Shown: piece by piece, positions 34,602 to 42,162 of the stretch
Layout of the letters: each line of letters starts with the position of its first letter
Numbering within the stretch: position 1 is the first letter of the stretch
Assembly (NCBI GenBank): GCA_947380915.1
Contig: CANCSY010000002.1
Location: 1-53,058, forward strand
Source of the DNA: Beijerinckiaceae bacterium
GTDB lineage: Bacteria; Pseudomonadota; Alphaproteobacteria; Rhizobiales; Beijerinckiaceae
Reading direction: 5' to 3'
DNA length: 53,058 nucleotides
The notes under the pieces: generated by a model
What the model was told of the DNA's origin: nothing
Database searches by the model: none
Seen by the model: only the letters and a program-made list of their open reading frames with translations
Translations under genes and position numbers: made by a program

Positions 34602-35759
34602 TCAGACGACTGCGAGACGGCGCGGAGCCAGCTCTATGACTTCAAACATCTCCTGGATTTCGAGCATGAGGTGCTCGCTCCGGATCTGATCTCCACCTGA
34701 AAGCACGAGCGCGCGCTGCAAGACATTTTCCAGTTCGCGCACATTGCCAGGCCAGGCGTGAGCTTCGAGCTTCTCGATTGCTTCTTCGGTCAGCTCGGGC
34801 ATCTTGGCGAAGCCGCCAGCATGTTTGGCCAGCAAGCTCACGGCGATCGGCAGAATGTCGCCGGACCTTTCCTCGAGGGCTTTTGTCACGAGGGGGAACA
34901 CGTTCAGCCTGTAATAAAGGTCCTCGCGGAAACGCCCCGCCTTCACTTCATTCAGCATGTAGCGGTTCGAGGTCGCGATGACGCGCACATCGACGGGCAC
35001 GGGTTTTGAAGCGCCCAGCGGGGTGACTTCTTTTTCCTGCAAGACGCGCAGAAGTTTCGCCTGTAGCGACAAGGCCATTTCGGAAACTTCGTCGAGCAGC
35101 AGGGTGCCGCCATCCGCCGCACGGAAGATGCCCTTGTTGGGATGATGCGCGCCTGTGAAGGCGCCGCGCTCATAACCGAAGAGCAGGGCTTCCAGCATGG
35201 TGTCCGGCACCGCCGCGCAGTTCACCGCGATGAAGGAGTTGCGGTTGCGCGGTGAAGCCTTGTGAAGGAAGCGCGAGAGAACTTCCTTTCCGGTTCCAGT
35301 GGGCCCCACCAGCATGACCGTGACATCACTTGCCGCCACACGCCGCGCCAGGCGCAGCAGATTGAAGGTGGAGGGGTCGCCCGCAGCAGCGCTCTGGTCT
35401 TCATCCAGAAAGCGTGCTACCACTTCTGCGGTGAACCGCCAGTTGTTGTCTGCGGGGCGTACATGGAGCGTGCTGCCGTTGAATTCGCATTTCAACGAAA
35501 AGCCTTTTCCATTATCGCCAAGCACGACGATGCGTTCGGCCTTCAACTGTCGGCACCACTTCACGAAGCCGGTCGCGTCAGCGGCGAGCTTCTTGGCGAC
35601 GGCGTAGGACATCATCAAGCCGCATTGCGGCCATTTGGTTTCCACTGCGCCTAGCTTGGCCAGCGTCGTTGTATGGGTCTCATACCCGCGGTTGTGCAGG
35701 TGTGTGATCCAGGCCTCGGAATCGGCCAAGCCGTCGGTGACACAAAGAACTGCGCTCAC
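34602..35759 (-). CDS. fleT: Sigma-54 activator lacking a DNA-binding domain (FleT-like)
   Basis: AAA+ enhancer-type activator, 385 residues. An N-terminal domain of about 125 residues has no clear receiver site. The AAA+ core follows, with Walker A GPTGTGKE (152-159), the sigma-54-contacting loop GAFTGA (199-204), Walker B GGTLLLDE (217-224), and sensor segments with RFREDLYYRLNVFPL and AWPGNVRELENVLQRAL. It stops about 25 residues after the AAA+ lid, without the Fis-type helix-turn-helix usual in such proteins. In Rhodobacter sphaeroides, FleT also lacks this domain, lies before fliEFGHIJ, and works with FleQ. Here the gene also heads fliEFGHIJ and faces fleQ. GTG start at 35759 follows AGGGA. 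Confidence 0.88.
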   Translation of the reverse strand: MSAVLCVTDGLADSEAWITHLHNRGYETHTTTLAKLGAVETKWPQCGLMMSYAVAKKLAADATGFVKWCRQLKAERIVVLGDNGKGFSLKCEFNGSTLHVRPADNNWRFTAEVVARFLDEDQSAAAGDPSTFNLLRLARRVAASDVTVMLVGPTGTGKEVLSRFLHKASPRNRNSFIAVNCAAVPDTMLEALLFGYERGAFTGAHHPNKGIFRAADGGTLLLDEVSEMALSLQAKLLRVLQEKEVTPLGASKPVPVDVRVIATSNRYMLNEVKAGRFREDLYYRLNVFPLVTKALEERSGDILPIAVSLLAKHAGGFAKMPELTEEAIEKLEAHAWPGNVRELENVLQRALVLSGGDQIRSEHLMLEIQEMFEVIELAPRRLAVV

Positions 35760-35797
35760 AGCATTTCCCTTCGAGTTCGCACTTCGTTGGTATCAAA

Positions 35798-35813
35798 AGC
35801 AACAGCTGAGCCA
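35798..35813 (-). promoter_or_regulatory. Sigma-54 promoter of the fleT-fliEFGHIJ operon
   Basis: Minus-strand TGGCTCAGCTGTTGCT has one change from consensus in the -24 element (TGGCTC for TGGCAC) and the exact N5 spacing. The predicted start is near 35787, 28 bases before the fleT GTG. Confidence 0.8.
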
Positions 35814-36008
35814 GCGCTGTAATTTTTGAGTTACATATGTTTTGAAGTGTTTCTTTGCGGTCCTTGTCCTTTGTTTCTTATAGCTTTTTTAATAAAGCCC
35901 AATTTGGTGTATTGTTGTTTTTCTGGCGCGTAGGCTTCTTTTTTCATGCCACACACAGAAATGCGCCCTGCGGGAGCTTGGGCATTCTTGATTGTCTGAC
36001 AGTTCCCA

Positions 36009-36022
36009 GTCAAAAATCCGAC
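36009..36022 (+). promoter_or_regulatory. Possible FleQ-binding site
   Basis: GTCAAAAATCCGAC resembles the Pseudomonas FleQ box (GTCAATAAATTGAC): both GTCA and GAC ends fit and the length is the same, while the middle is only A-rich. It lies about 60 bp before fleQ and about 220 bp upstream of the fleT transcript start, a reasonable enhancer distance. Tentative. Confidence 0.35.
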
Positions 36023-36081
36023 ATGCCCAGTTCAACCCGTCCGAGATTCGTCTTTGAAGTTCGTCCTGATGCGGTAGCCGC

Positions 36082-37263
36082 ATGACAAGGGACGAAGTTT
36101 ATCGCTATCTGGACCTGCCAAGTCAGGCGATGCGTGAGGCTCTTGACCTCATCTCGCGCGTCGCGCCTTTGTCCACGACTGTTTATATCAGCGGGCCATC
36201 AGGCAGCGGCAAAGAGTTCGCCGCGCGCGCTGTTCACGCCTTCTCCAATAGAGCGGCGGCTCCCTTCGTTGCGGTCAATTGCGGCGCCATTCCCCGGGAG
36301 CTTCTGGAGAGCGAGTTGTTCGGAAGCGAGAAGGGCGCCTATACGGGCTCTGTGCGCACTCGCGCCGGATTGCTGGAGCAGGCTGCCGGGGGCACTCTGT
36401 TTCTCGATGAATTGGGCGATATGCCGATCGATATGCAGGTGAAACTGCTGCGTGTGCTCGAAGATCGCCGCTATACCCGTGTCGGTGGATCGCAGGAGAT
36501 CAAGGCTGACGTTCGATTGGTCTGCGCCACGCATCGCGATCTGGCGAAACTGGTTGAAGAGGGGCAGTTCCGCGAGGATCTGTTCTACCGCATCAATGTG
36601 TTTCCCATCGCCATGAAGGGCCTCGACGAACGGCGCGAGGATATTCCGCGTCTTGTCGAGCTTATCTTGAGGCGGTTCCGGGGGCAGGGGGTTGGTGAAG
36701 CGCCAAAGTTTCAACCCTCCGCCATCGCGGCGCTTCAGGCGGCCTCCTGGCCTGGCAATGTCCGGCAATTGCGCAATGTGCTTGAGCGTTGCTGTGTGCT
36801 TTATCCCGGGCAGAGCATCGGGAAGAGCGAGATCGAGCGGATCGCGGCTCCCCGCAGGACGATTGATCGCGTCGAGGAGACGATGGTTCTGTTTTCATCC
36901 CTTCAGGGGCTCGGTCTTGCGCGCCCCCCGGCGTCAGCCCCGGTCTCGCCCTCTGACGATGAAGATCATGGCGATCCCGAGCCTGCGCCGCAGTCTCAGC
37001 CGTCGCCAGACGCTTTGCTTGAAGTGGCGCCGCCCACCGCGCCAGATCTTCTGGCGTGCCCTGCGGACGTGTCGGGCTTCCTGCGCGCCACGCCGGATTT
37101 CAATTTCCGCGAACACATGATGCGGATCGAGGTCGCCTTCATCAAAGGCGCTCTGGTGGAAATGAATGGGTCGGTCAGTGGGGCCGCGCGCGTGCTGGGG
37201 TTGCAGCGCACGACCCTGATCGAGAAGATGCGGAAATATTCGATTGATCGCGAAGAGGCGTGA
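36082..37263 (+). CDS. fleQ: Sigma-54 activator with Fis domain (FleQ-like), variant GAYTGS loop
   Basis: AAA+ activator, 393 residues, with almost no N-terminal regulatory domain. Walker A is GPSGSGKE (38-45), Walker B GGTLFLDE (103-110), and the [19 protein letters not shown] segment is present. The loop that normally reads GAFTGA is GAYTGS (85-90). A Pro-rich linker (about 290-335) leads to a Fis-type helix-turn-helix at the end ([20 protein letters not shown]), typical of FleQ. No ribosome-binding site precedes the ATG at 36082; the stop of a 20-codon leader frame overlaps it. Together with FleT next door this points to a split activator: FleQ binds DNA, FleT touches sigma-54. Confidence 0.88.
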   Translation: MTRDEVYRYLDLPSQAMREALDLISRVAPLSTTVYISGPSGSGKEFAARAVHAFSNRAAAPFVAVNCGAIPRELLESELFGSEKGAYTGSVRTRAGLLEQAAGGTLFLDELGDMPIDMQVKLLRVLEDRRYTRVGGSQEIKADVRLVCATHRDLAKLVEEGQFREDLFYRINVFPIAMKGLDERREDIPRLVELILRRFRGQGVGEAPKFQPSAIAALQAASWPGNVRQLRNVLERCCVLYPGQSIGKSEIERIAAPRRTIDRVEETMVLFSSLQGLGLARPPASAPVSPSDDEDHGDPEPAPQSQPSPDALLEVAPPTAPDLLACPADVSGFLRATPDFNFREHMMRIEVAFIKGALVEMNGSVSGAARVLGLQRTTLIEKMRKYSIDREEA

Positions 37264-37656
37264 TCAGGCCGCCTTCGCGCCGCTGATCGAGTTCCAGGCC
37301 GCCGCGATTTCGCTCATCGACGAATGGACCTCGTCGATGGCGGCGATGTTGTTCTTGAAGCTCGCCTCTATCAGTCGACGACGCGCCCAGACATAGAGGT
37401 GCTCAAGAGACTGCGCCACTTCTCCGCCGCGCTCGAAGTCCAGGCTCGTCGTGAGCACATGGACGATGGTCAACGCCTTGGTCAGATGCTCCGACTTGGC
37501 GGCGAGGTCCTTGCGCTCAAGGGCGGCGCGCGACAACTCTAGCGTGGCAAGTAGCTCCGTATATAGGATCTGGACGAGGTTGTGAGGGTCTGCTCCCTCG
37601 ACCAGAAAGTCCTGCTCCGCAGTCTGGTAAGCCTTGATAGCATCCCGATTAAACAT
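37264..37656 (-). CDS. fliS: Flagellin export chaperone FliS
   Basis: Cytosolic chaperone that binds flagellin before export. The 130-residue protein from the ATG at 37656 shows the FliS pattern: AYQTAEQDF near the start, VQILYTELLATLELSRAALE, SLDFERGGEVAQSLEHLYVW, and WARRRLIEASFKNN. A GTG at 37665 is too close to AGGAG to be the better start. It ends base-to-base with fleQ (convergent) and has a sigma-28 promoter, as expected for a late gene. The flagellin gene is not in the window. Confidence 0.92.
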   Translation of the reverse strand: MFNRDAIKAYQTAEQDFLVEGADPHNLVQILYTELLATLELSRAALERKDLAAKSEHLTKALTIVHVLTTSLDFERGGEVAQSLEHLYVWARRRLIEASFKNNIAAIDEVHSSMSEIAAAWNSISGAKAA

Positions 37657-37683
37657 GGTGTTCACCGCTCCTGTACCCGTGAG

Positions 37684-37710
37684 TTAACGGCGCGGTGCGG
37701 GCGAAGTTTA
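37684..37710 (-). promoter_or_regulatory. Sigma-28 (FliA) promoter of fliS
   Basis: Minus strand: TAAA at 37710-37707, 15 bases, then GCCGTTAA at 37691-37684, one base from the sigma-28 consensus TAAA-N15-GCCGATAA. The predicted start, near 37677, is about 20 bases before the fliS ATG. Confidence 0.8.
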
Positions 37711-37742
37711 ATAGTCTGCTAGGATTTGGGGGCTGAATTCGG

Positions 37743-37759
37743 TTGGCACAAGGATTGCT
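37743..37759 (+). promoter_or_regulatory. Sigma-54 promoter of second hook gene
   Basis: Plus-strand TTGGCACAAGGATTGCT is a full sigma-54 consensus. GG is at 37745-37746 and GC at 37757-37758; the predicted start, near 37770, lies 50 bases before the ATG at 37820. Confidence 0.88.
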
Positions 37760-37819
37760 GGTTAACGATTAACCGGCTGCTCAGGCAGCAAGATTAATAG
37801 GCTTACAGCGGAGACTGAA

Positions 37820-39079
37820 ATGCTGTCGATTGTCATGTCTGGTCTGAATATCTCTCAGAAGGGCCTCTCTGTCACCGCCAATAATATGGCCAATGCAGGC
37901 ACGGTCGGGTTCAAGCGTTCCGAAGCCTCGTTCACGGATGTCTTCGCCAACGATCCTTCCACCGGGTCAAAGTCCGCCGTCGGTTCGGGCGCTACGGTGG
38001 GAGCCATCGAACGAAGCACCGCCCAGGGCCAGTTGTCCACGACAGACAGCGTGACGGATATGGCGATCGCCGGGCGGGGCTACTTCACATTGCTCGCCAA
38101 GGATCCCGACACCGGTTTGACGGACGTCATGTATACGCGCGCCGGCAACTTCGCCATCAATTCAAATGGCGAAATCTGCGACGCCCAAGGTAGCCTGCTC
38201 CAGTGCTTTGCGGTTGATGAGGCAGGCAATATTTCCAAGACGCTGACCAGCGCAGTCATCGAGTCGCAAAAAGCAACTGGTACGGCGACTGTAAGGCTGG
38301 ATCAAACGGCGGTCGTTGGCACCAATGTTTCTCTTTCTCTTTACGGTGAGCCGATTGACAGCAAGGCGGTCACCCAAGATGACATCAACGCCGGTTTCAT
38401 TTCCTTTTCGTCAAATCAGCTGACTCCGGATGTGACTGGTCATGTGAGCGGTTCCTATCCCATTACACGCGTCAATGTGCCTTTGGGCGCCAACAGCGCA
38501 CCGGGGCAGACAGTCGAGTTGAGGCAGGGTGGCGGCATACTTGCCCGCAAGATTTTGACGTCGGCCGATGTTGGCCTTGGTTCCGTGAATTTCGATCGGC
38601 CGCTTCTCGCCGACGCCGATATAGAGCAGCTTACCGCCAACCAGATTCAGGGTGGCTCTTCAATCGGTTTGAGCGGTCTTGCCGCTGAAACGGCTAAACA
38701 GGCCGCTGCTTCGGAATTTCGTGGAATATTTGTGCAGAGCATATCAGTTAGTTCCAAGGGCATGATCCAGGAGAACTATAGTGATGGCTCAAAGCGTCTT
38801 GTCGGAGCTGTCGCTCTGGCGACCTTCCCCAACGAAGCCGGTTTGAAGCCGATCGGCAACACTGATTTCGTCTCTTGCGAAGCGAGCGGCGAGCCGACTT
38901 TGACCCAGGCCGGCGCACCTTACGCGGGTGACATTCATTCTGGCGCCCTTGAGCAGGCTAACGTCGACATCACACAAGAATTGATGAGCATGCTGAAAGC
39001 GCAGCAGATATATAATGGCAATGCGCGCATGATGCAGACCGCTGTGGAAGTCGCACAGCGTATCACTGACAAGCTCTAG
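37820..39079 (+). CDS. Second flagellar hook protein, normal size (FlgE-like)
   Basis: A 419-residue hook-family protein with the full N-terminal motif (residues 6-33, LNISQKGLSVTANNMANAGT then VGFKRSEASF), TTDSVTDMAIAGRGYFTLLA, a central hook domain, and a C terminus with ALEQANVDITQELMSMLKAQ and IYNGNARMMQTAVEVAQ. Its size is that of ordinary FlgE, unlike the 1402-residue FlgE of the main operon. It stands alone between fliS and motA with its own sigma-54 promoter, and its end forms a stem-loop before a terminator. It may be a junction or an alternative hook subunit. Confidence 0.9.
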   Translation: MLSIVMSGLNISQKGLSVTANNMANAGTVGFKRSEASFTDVFANDPSTGSKSAVGSGATVGAIERSTAQGQLSTTDSVTDMAIAGRGYFTLLAKDPDTGLTDVMYTRAGNFAINSNGEICDAQGSLLQCFAVDEAGNISKTLTSAVIESQKATGTATVRLDQTAVVGTNVSLSLYGEPIDSKAVTQDDINAGFISFSSNQLTPDVTGHVSGSYPITRVNVPLGANSAPGQTVELRQGGGILARKILTSADVGLGSVNFDRPLLADADIEQLTANQIQGGSSIGLSGLAAETAKQAAASEFRGIFVQSISVSSKGMIQENYSDGSKRLVGAVALATFPNEAGLKPIGNTDFVSCEASGEPTLTQAGAPYAGDIHSGALEQANVDITQELMSMLKAQQIYNGNARMMQTAVEVAQRITDKL

Positions 39080-39120
39080 TAGAGAGCTTCGATCCCGCTT
39101 TATTGCGGGCGCGCTTTTGG
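39071..39120 (+). terminator. Terminator after second hook gene
   Basis: Two stem-loops follow one another: AAGCTCT/AGAGCTT (39071-39089), which spans the stop codon, and CCCGC-TTTATT-GCGGG (39094-39109) followed by CGCGCTTTT. The second is a modest Rho-independent terminator that would separate the hook gene from motA. Confidence 0.55.
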
Positions 39121-39193
39121 GCGTGCTCGCTGACTCCATATCGGCCGCCTGGGGCGGTGCAGCGCCTCGCTGGCGCAATTCAGGGAGTTACTC

Positions 39194-40057
39194 GTGCTCG
39201 GCATTATTGGAATCGTGCTGCTGTTCGCTGCGGTGTTTGGCGTGTTCGTCGCTCATGGCGGCGATTTGGCGCCTATCATCCATGCTGCGCCAACAGAGTT
39301 GGCCTCCATCGGCGGCGCCGCCATCGCGGCCATGCTGATCGGTAGCGATATGGACACAGTCAAGGGCGTCGCTGGCGGCTTCGGCAAGATCTTCGGTGGA
39401 TCGAAGTGGAAGAAGCAGGACTTCCTCGACGTCATTTTTCTCGTCTCGCGCCTGATGAAGATCCTGCGCGTCGACGGGCCGGTGGCGCTTGAAGCGCATG
39501 TGGAGAGCCCTGACTCCAGCGCGATCTTCGGCGAATATCCGAAGATCATGAAGGACCATCATCTGCTGCATCTGATCACTGACAACATCCGCCTCATGGT
39601 CATCTCGTCCGGCAACCTCAACGCCTATGCGGTGGAGGAGGTGATGGACGCCTCGATCAAGGAACATACGCATCATGCGCTACATCCAGCCCATGCGCTG
39701 GCTTCCATGTCTGGCGCCTTGCCGGCGCTGGGCATCGTGGCCTGCGTGCTCGGCGTGGTGAAGACCATGGGCGCGATTGATCAGCCGCCTACGGTTCTTG
39801 GCGCGCTCATCGGTTCAGCGCTTGTGGGCACCTTCATCGGCGTGTTTCTCGCCTATGGTCTGGTGGAGCCTTTCGCCAACAAGCTGACGGCGGTCAGCAA
39901 GGAGGAGATGCAGATCTACCACGTGGTCAAGCAGATCATCGTGGCCAGTTTGCATGGACATCCGCAGCCTCTTGTCATCGAGGCCGCACGCGTCACCATC
40001 AGCTCGCATAATCAGCCGAGCTTCGCCGAAGTCTTCGACGGTCTGCGAGGGAAGTAA
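39194..40057 (+). CDS. motA: Flagellar stator protein MotA
   Basis: Membrane ion-channel subunit of the stator. The 287 residues start with GTG after GGGAG and show the MotA layout: MLGIIGIVLLFAAVFGVFVA, the TELASIGGAAIAAMLIG segment, a cytoplasmic loop with charged residues that engage FliG, and HALASMSGALPALGIVACVL with the conserved prolines in the third membrane segment. It lies 3 bp before motB. No sigma-28 or sigma-54 element was found in its 114-bp upstream gap. Confidence 0.97.
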   Translation: MLGIIGIVLLFAAVFGVFVAHGGDLAPIIHAAPTELASIGGAAIAAMLIGSDMDTVKGVAGGFGKIFGGSKWKKQDFLDVIFLVSRLMKILRVDGPVALEAHVESPDSSAIFGEYPKIMKDHHLLHLITDNIRLMVISSGNLNAYAVEEVMDASIKEHTHHALHPAHALASMSGALPALGIVACVLGVVKTMGAIDQPPTVLGALIGSALVGTFIGVFLAYGLVEPFANKLTAVSKEEMQIYHVVKQIIVASLHGHPQPLVIEAARVTISSHNQPSFAEVFDGLRGK

Positions 40058-40059
40058 TC

Positions 40060-41079
40060 ATGGCTGAGGCCAAAAAGGGGAAGAAGTCCGAGGTTCCGGT
40101 TCTCCCCGCTCCCATCATCATCAAGAAGGTGCAGGGCGATGAGGGCGCAGCCCACGGCGGCGCCTGGAAGATCGCTCTCGCCGACATGATGACGGCCATG
40201 ATGGCCTTCTTCCTTCTCATGTGGCTGCTCGGCGCGACCGCAGAATCCAAGCGCAAGAGCGTTGCTGATTATTTCAAGCCGACGCCCAAGAGCATGGTTC
40301 AAATGGGTCAGCTCGCCGGCTCCAATGGCGTGCTTGGCGGACGCTCCATCCTGGATCCCGAAGGTTTGCCCACCGCCGCGTCACAGACCTCCATTCTCGA
40401 CCTGGAGCCGCCCAAGGTTCCCGAGGGTGAGGAGGGGCAGGGCAAGGGCTCGCAGGATGATGACAAGCAGGGCAAGGGCTCCAGCGCCGAAAAGGGCGAC
40501 AAGGTCGGCGGCAAGGGCGCCGAGACGGCGGATAACAACGGCAAGGGCAATTCATCCGGCGAGTTGTCCGAGGCGGCGAAGGCCAAGGCCGCCGCTGATA
40601 TGGATCAGAAGAATTTCGACGCCGTTGAACAGGATCTGCGCCAGAAGCTTCAGGGGAACACCGCCTTGGCTGCGCTCCAGGGTCAGGTGCAGTTCATTCG
40701 CGACAAGGATGGCCTGCGCATCGAGGTGATTGACAAGGCTGACTTCTCCATGTTCGCGCTTGGCACCAACAAGCTGTTGCCGCGCGCCCAGTCCCTGCTG
40801 GACGAGATCGCCAAGACCGTCGCCGCCATGCCCAACAAGGTCAAGGTGCGCGGGCATACGGATAGCGTCCCCTTCGCCAATCCCGAGCAGAAAAACAATT
40901 GGCTGCTCTCTGCCGAGCGCGCTGACCAGACACGCCAGTTGCTCGAAAAGCGGGGCGTCTCGACCGAGCGTTTCGCCAGCATTGAAGGCCTTGCGGATAT
41001 CGAGCCCTTCATTCCTGCAGACAAGGCTGATCCTCGCAACCGTCGCATCAGCATCACGCTGAAATATCAGGGGCAGTGA
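40060..41079 (+). CDS. motB: Flagellar stator protein MotB
   Basis: Stator subunit that anchors to peptidoglycan and carries the ion-binding aspartate. The 339-residue protein has the plug-type N terminus AWKIALADMMTAMMAFFLLM with the critical Asp at residue 42 and a Lys/Gly/Asp-rich linker (residues about 120-190). The C-terminal OmpA-type peptidoglycan-binding domain has LPRAQSLLDEIAKTVAAMPN, VKVRGHTDSVPFANP and NRRISITLKYQG. The Ala-Asp-Met-Met-Thr context suits a proton-driven motor. Confidence 0.96.
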   Translation: MAEAKKGKKSEVPVLPAPIIIKKVQGDEGAAHGGAWKIALADMMTAMMAFFLLMWLLGATAESKRKSVADYFKPTPKSMVQMGQLAGSNGVLGGRSILDPEGLPTAASQTSILDLEPPKVPEGEEGQGKGSQDDDKQGKGSSAEKGDKVGGKGAETADNNGKGNSSGELSEAAKAKAAADMDQKNFDAVEQDLRQKLQGNTALAALQGQVQFIRDKDGLRIEVIDKADFSMFALGTNKLLPRAQSLLDEIAKTVAAMPNKVKVRGHTDSVPFANPEQKNNWLLSAERADQTRQLLEKRGVSTERFASIEGLADIEPFIPADKADPRNRRISITLKYQGQ

Positions 41080-41081
41080 AC

Positions 41082-41375
41082 ATGAGGCGCGCAATCGCTC
41101 TTCTGCTTGGGCTTGTTCTGACGGTGTCCACAAGCGCCTTCGCAAGTGAGGCTCCGCCGAAGAAAAATGATCCCAATGCGGCGCCGCCTCCCAAGCCATC
41201 TAGCCTGACAGGTAACGCCATGCCCCATTGCGATCTCGGCTCCTATCCCGCCGGCAATATCTGCAAGCCGGCGCCTCCCGGCTTTTATGCGGGTCCTAAT
41301 GCGCGCTGGCCTGTCGAATGTCCGGGTGGCAAGACGTCCAATGCGGGCGCGCGCGGCACGTCGGAGTGCTTTTGA
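41082..41375 (+). CDS. Secreted cysteine-rich small protein after motB
   Basis: A 97-residue protein with a clear Sec signal (MRRAIALLLGLVLTVSTSAFA) and a Pro/Lys-rich stretch. A compact domain with four cysteines follows (CDLGSYPAGNICKPAPPGFY, CPGGKTSNAGARGTSEC), resembling one GCC2/GCC3-type (ephrin-receptor-like) repeat of the kind usual in surface proteins. ATG at 41082 is chosen; a GTG at 41076 overlaps the motB stop. Coupled position suggests a role at the periplasmic side of the stator, but this is inference. Confidence 0.65.
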   Translation: MRRAIALLLGLVLTVSTSAFASEAPPKKNDPNAAPPPKPSSLTGNAMPHCDLGSYPAGNICKPAPPGFYAGPNARWPVECPGGKTSNAGARGTSECF

Positions 41376-42064
41376 ACAAAGGCGCTGATCTGACGGGCGG
41401 CCTGTTCTGGCATCTTCGCGCGCTTGTTGCTCGCCATACGCTTTGGACGCCTTTTCGCGCACAGCTTGAAGATTGGCTGGCTGGCTGGGCGCCGCCAACG
41501 CGCAGCTTGCTTCTGGTGGGGCCAAGCGCTGGCTGGTCTTTGCCTGACAGTTTTCTGACACGTTTCGATCACCTGCATGCGGTGGATATAGATCCTGCCG
41601 CATCTGCCTTGTTTGGTCTGTTGCATGGCGGCGCGTTGCGCAGTGCGGGCGCACGCCTTTCATGGTCCCGCACTGATTTTTTCGCCGATCCCGCAGGCGT
41701 GCTGGCCGCCCATCCCGAGGCGGCTGTGTTATTCTGCAACGTCGCCGGGCAGCGCTGCGTGCAGGTAAGCGATGCTGCCGCCGTGGAGGCGGAGATGGTG
41801 GCGCTGCAGGCGCTGCTGCAGGGCAGCGCCTGGGCCTCCTTCCATGATCTGCTGTCGGCGAAAACCAATGTGGCGCCGCCTGCATGGTCATTGTCGCGTC
41901 ACATGGGCGCGCAAGAACTTCTCGCGTCTCGTGGACTCGGAGGCGAATGGTTCGACCACCTCACTGGCGGGCTGTTGCCCCTTCACGCCGCGCGCCGGAT
42001 CTTGCCCTGGCGTTTCAAGCGCGGGCGGCTGCATCTGATCGAGGCGGGATGGGTTGAGGGGTAG
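41372..42064 (+). CDS. Methyltransferase-like protein of unknown role
   Basis: A 230-residue protein with a glycine-rich loop followed by an acidic strand end (LLLVGPSAGWSLP ... LHAVDIDPAASALF), the pattern of class I SAM-binding folds. The rest, rich in Ala, Leu and Trp, is not recognised. The TTG start at 41372 overlaps the preceding stop (TTGA), with GGAG placed five bases before. It could modify a flagellar or cell-surface substrate, yet position is the only hint. Confidence 0.55.
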   Translation: MNKGADLTGGLFWHLRALVARHTLWTPFRAQLEDWLAGWAPPTRSLLLVGPSAGWSLPDSFLTRFDHLHAVDIDPAASALFGLLHGGALRSAGARLSWSRTDFFADPAGVLAAHPEAAVLFCNVAGQRCVQVSDAAAVEAEMVALQALLQGSAWASFHDLLSAKTNVAPPAWSLSRHMGAQELLASRGLGGEWFDHLTGGLLPLHAARRILPWRFKRGRLHLIEAGWVEG

Positions 42065-42162
42065 CGGGCTTTTGATGGACTGGCCCCTGCTTTTGTAATA
42101 TATTTACTAACAATCAATCATCCGTTTCGGGCCATGATCCCTGCTGATGTCTGGAGAACACA

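Larger units (their letters stand above)
35760..36081 (+). other. Intergenic control region between fleT and fleQ
   Basis: A 322-bp divergent spacer. It holds the sigma-54 element of fleT (35798-35813), an AT-rich tract (about 35820-35940), a possible FleQ site at 36009-36022, and a 20-codon leader frame (36023-36085) whose TGA overlaps the fleQ ATG. No good sigma-70 or sigma-54 promoter for fleQ could be picked by eye. Confidence 0.6.

Noticed and set aside
39140..39180. Possible sigma-54 element before motA (GG-N10-GC in a GC-rich tract)
   Set aside because: The -12 half reads AGCGC, not TTGC; spacing alone is not enough.
42079..42100. Possible sigma-54 element before the alcohol dehydrogenase
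   Set aside because: TGGCCC is followed by TTTG at the -12 position, without the needed GC.
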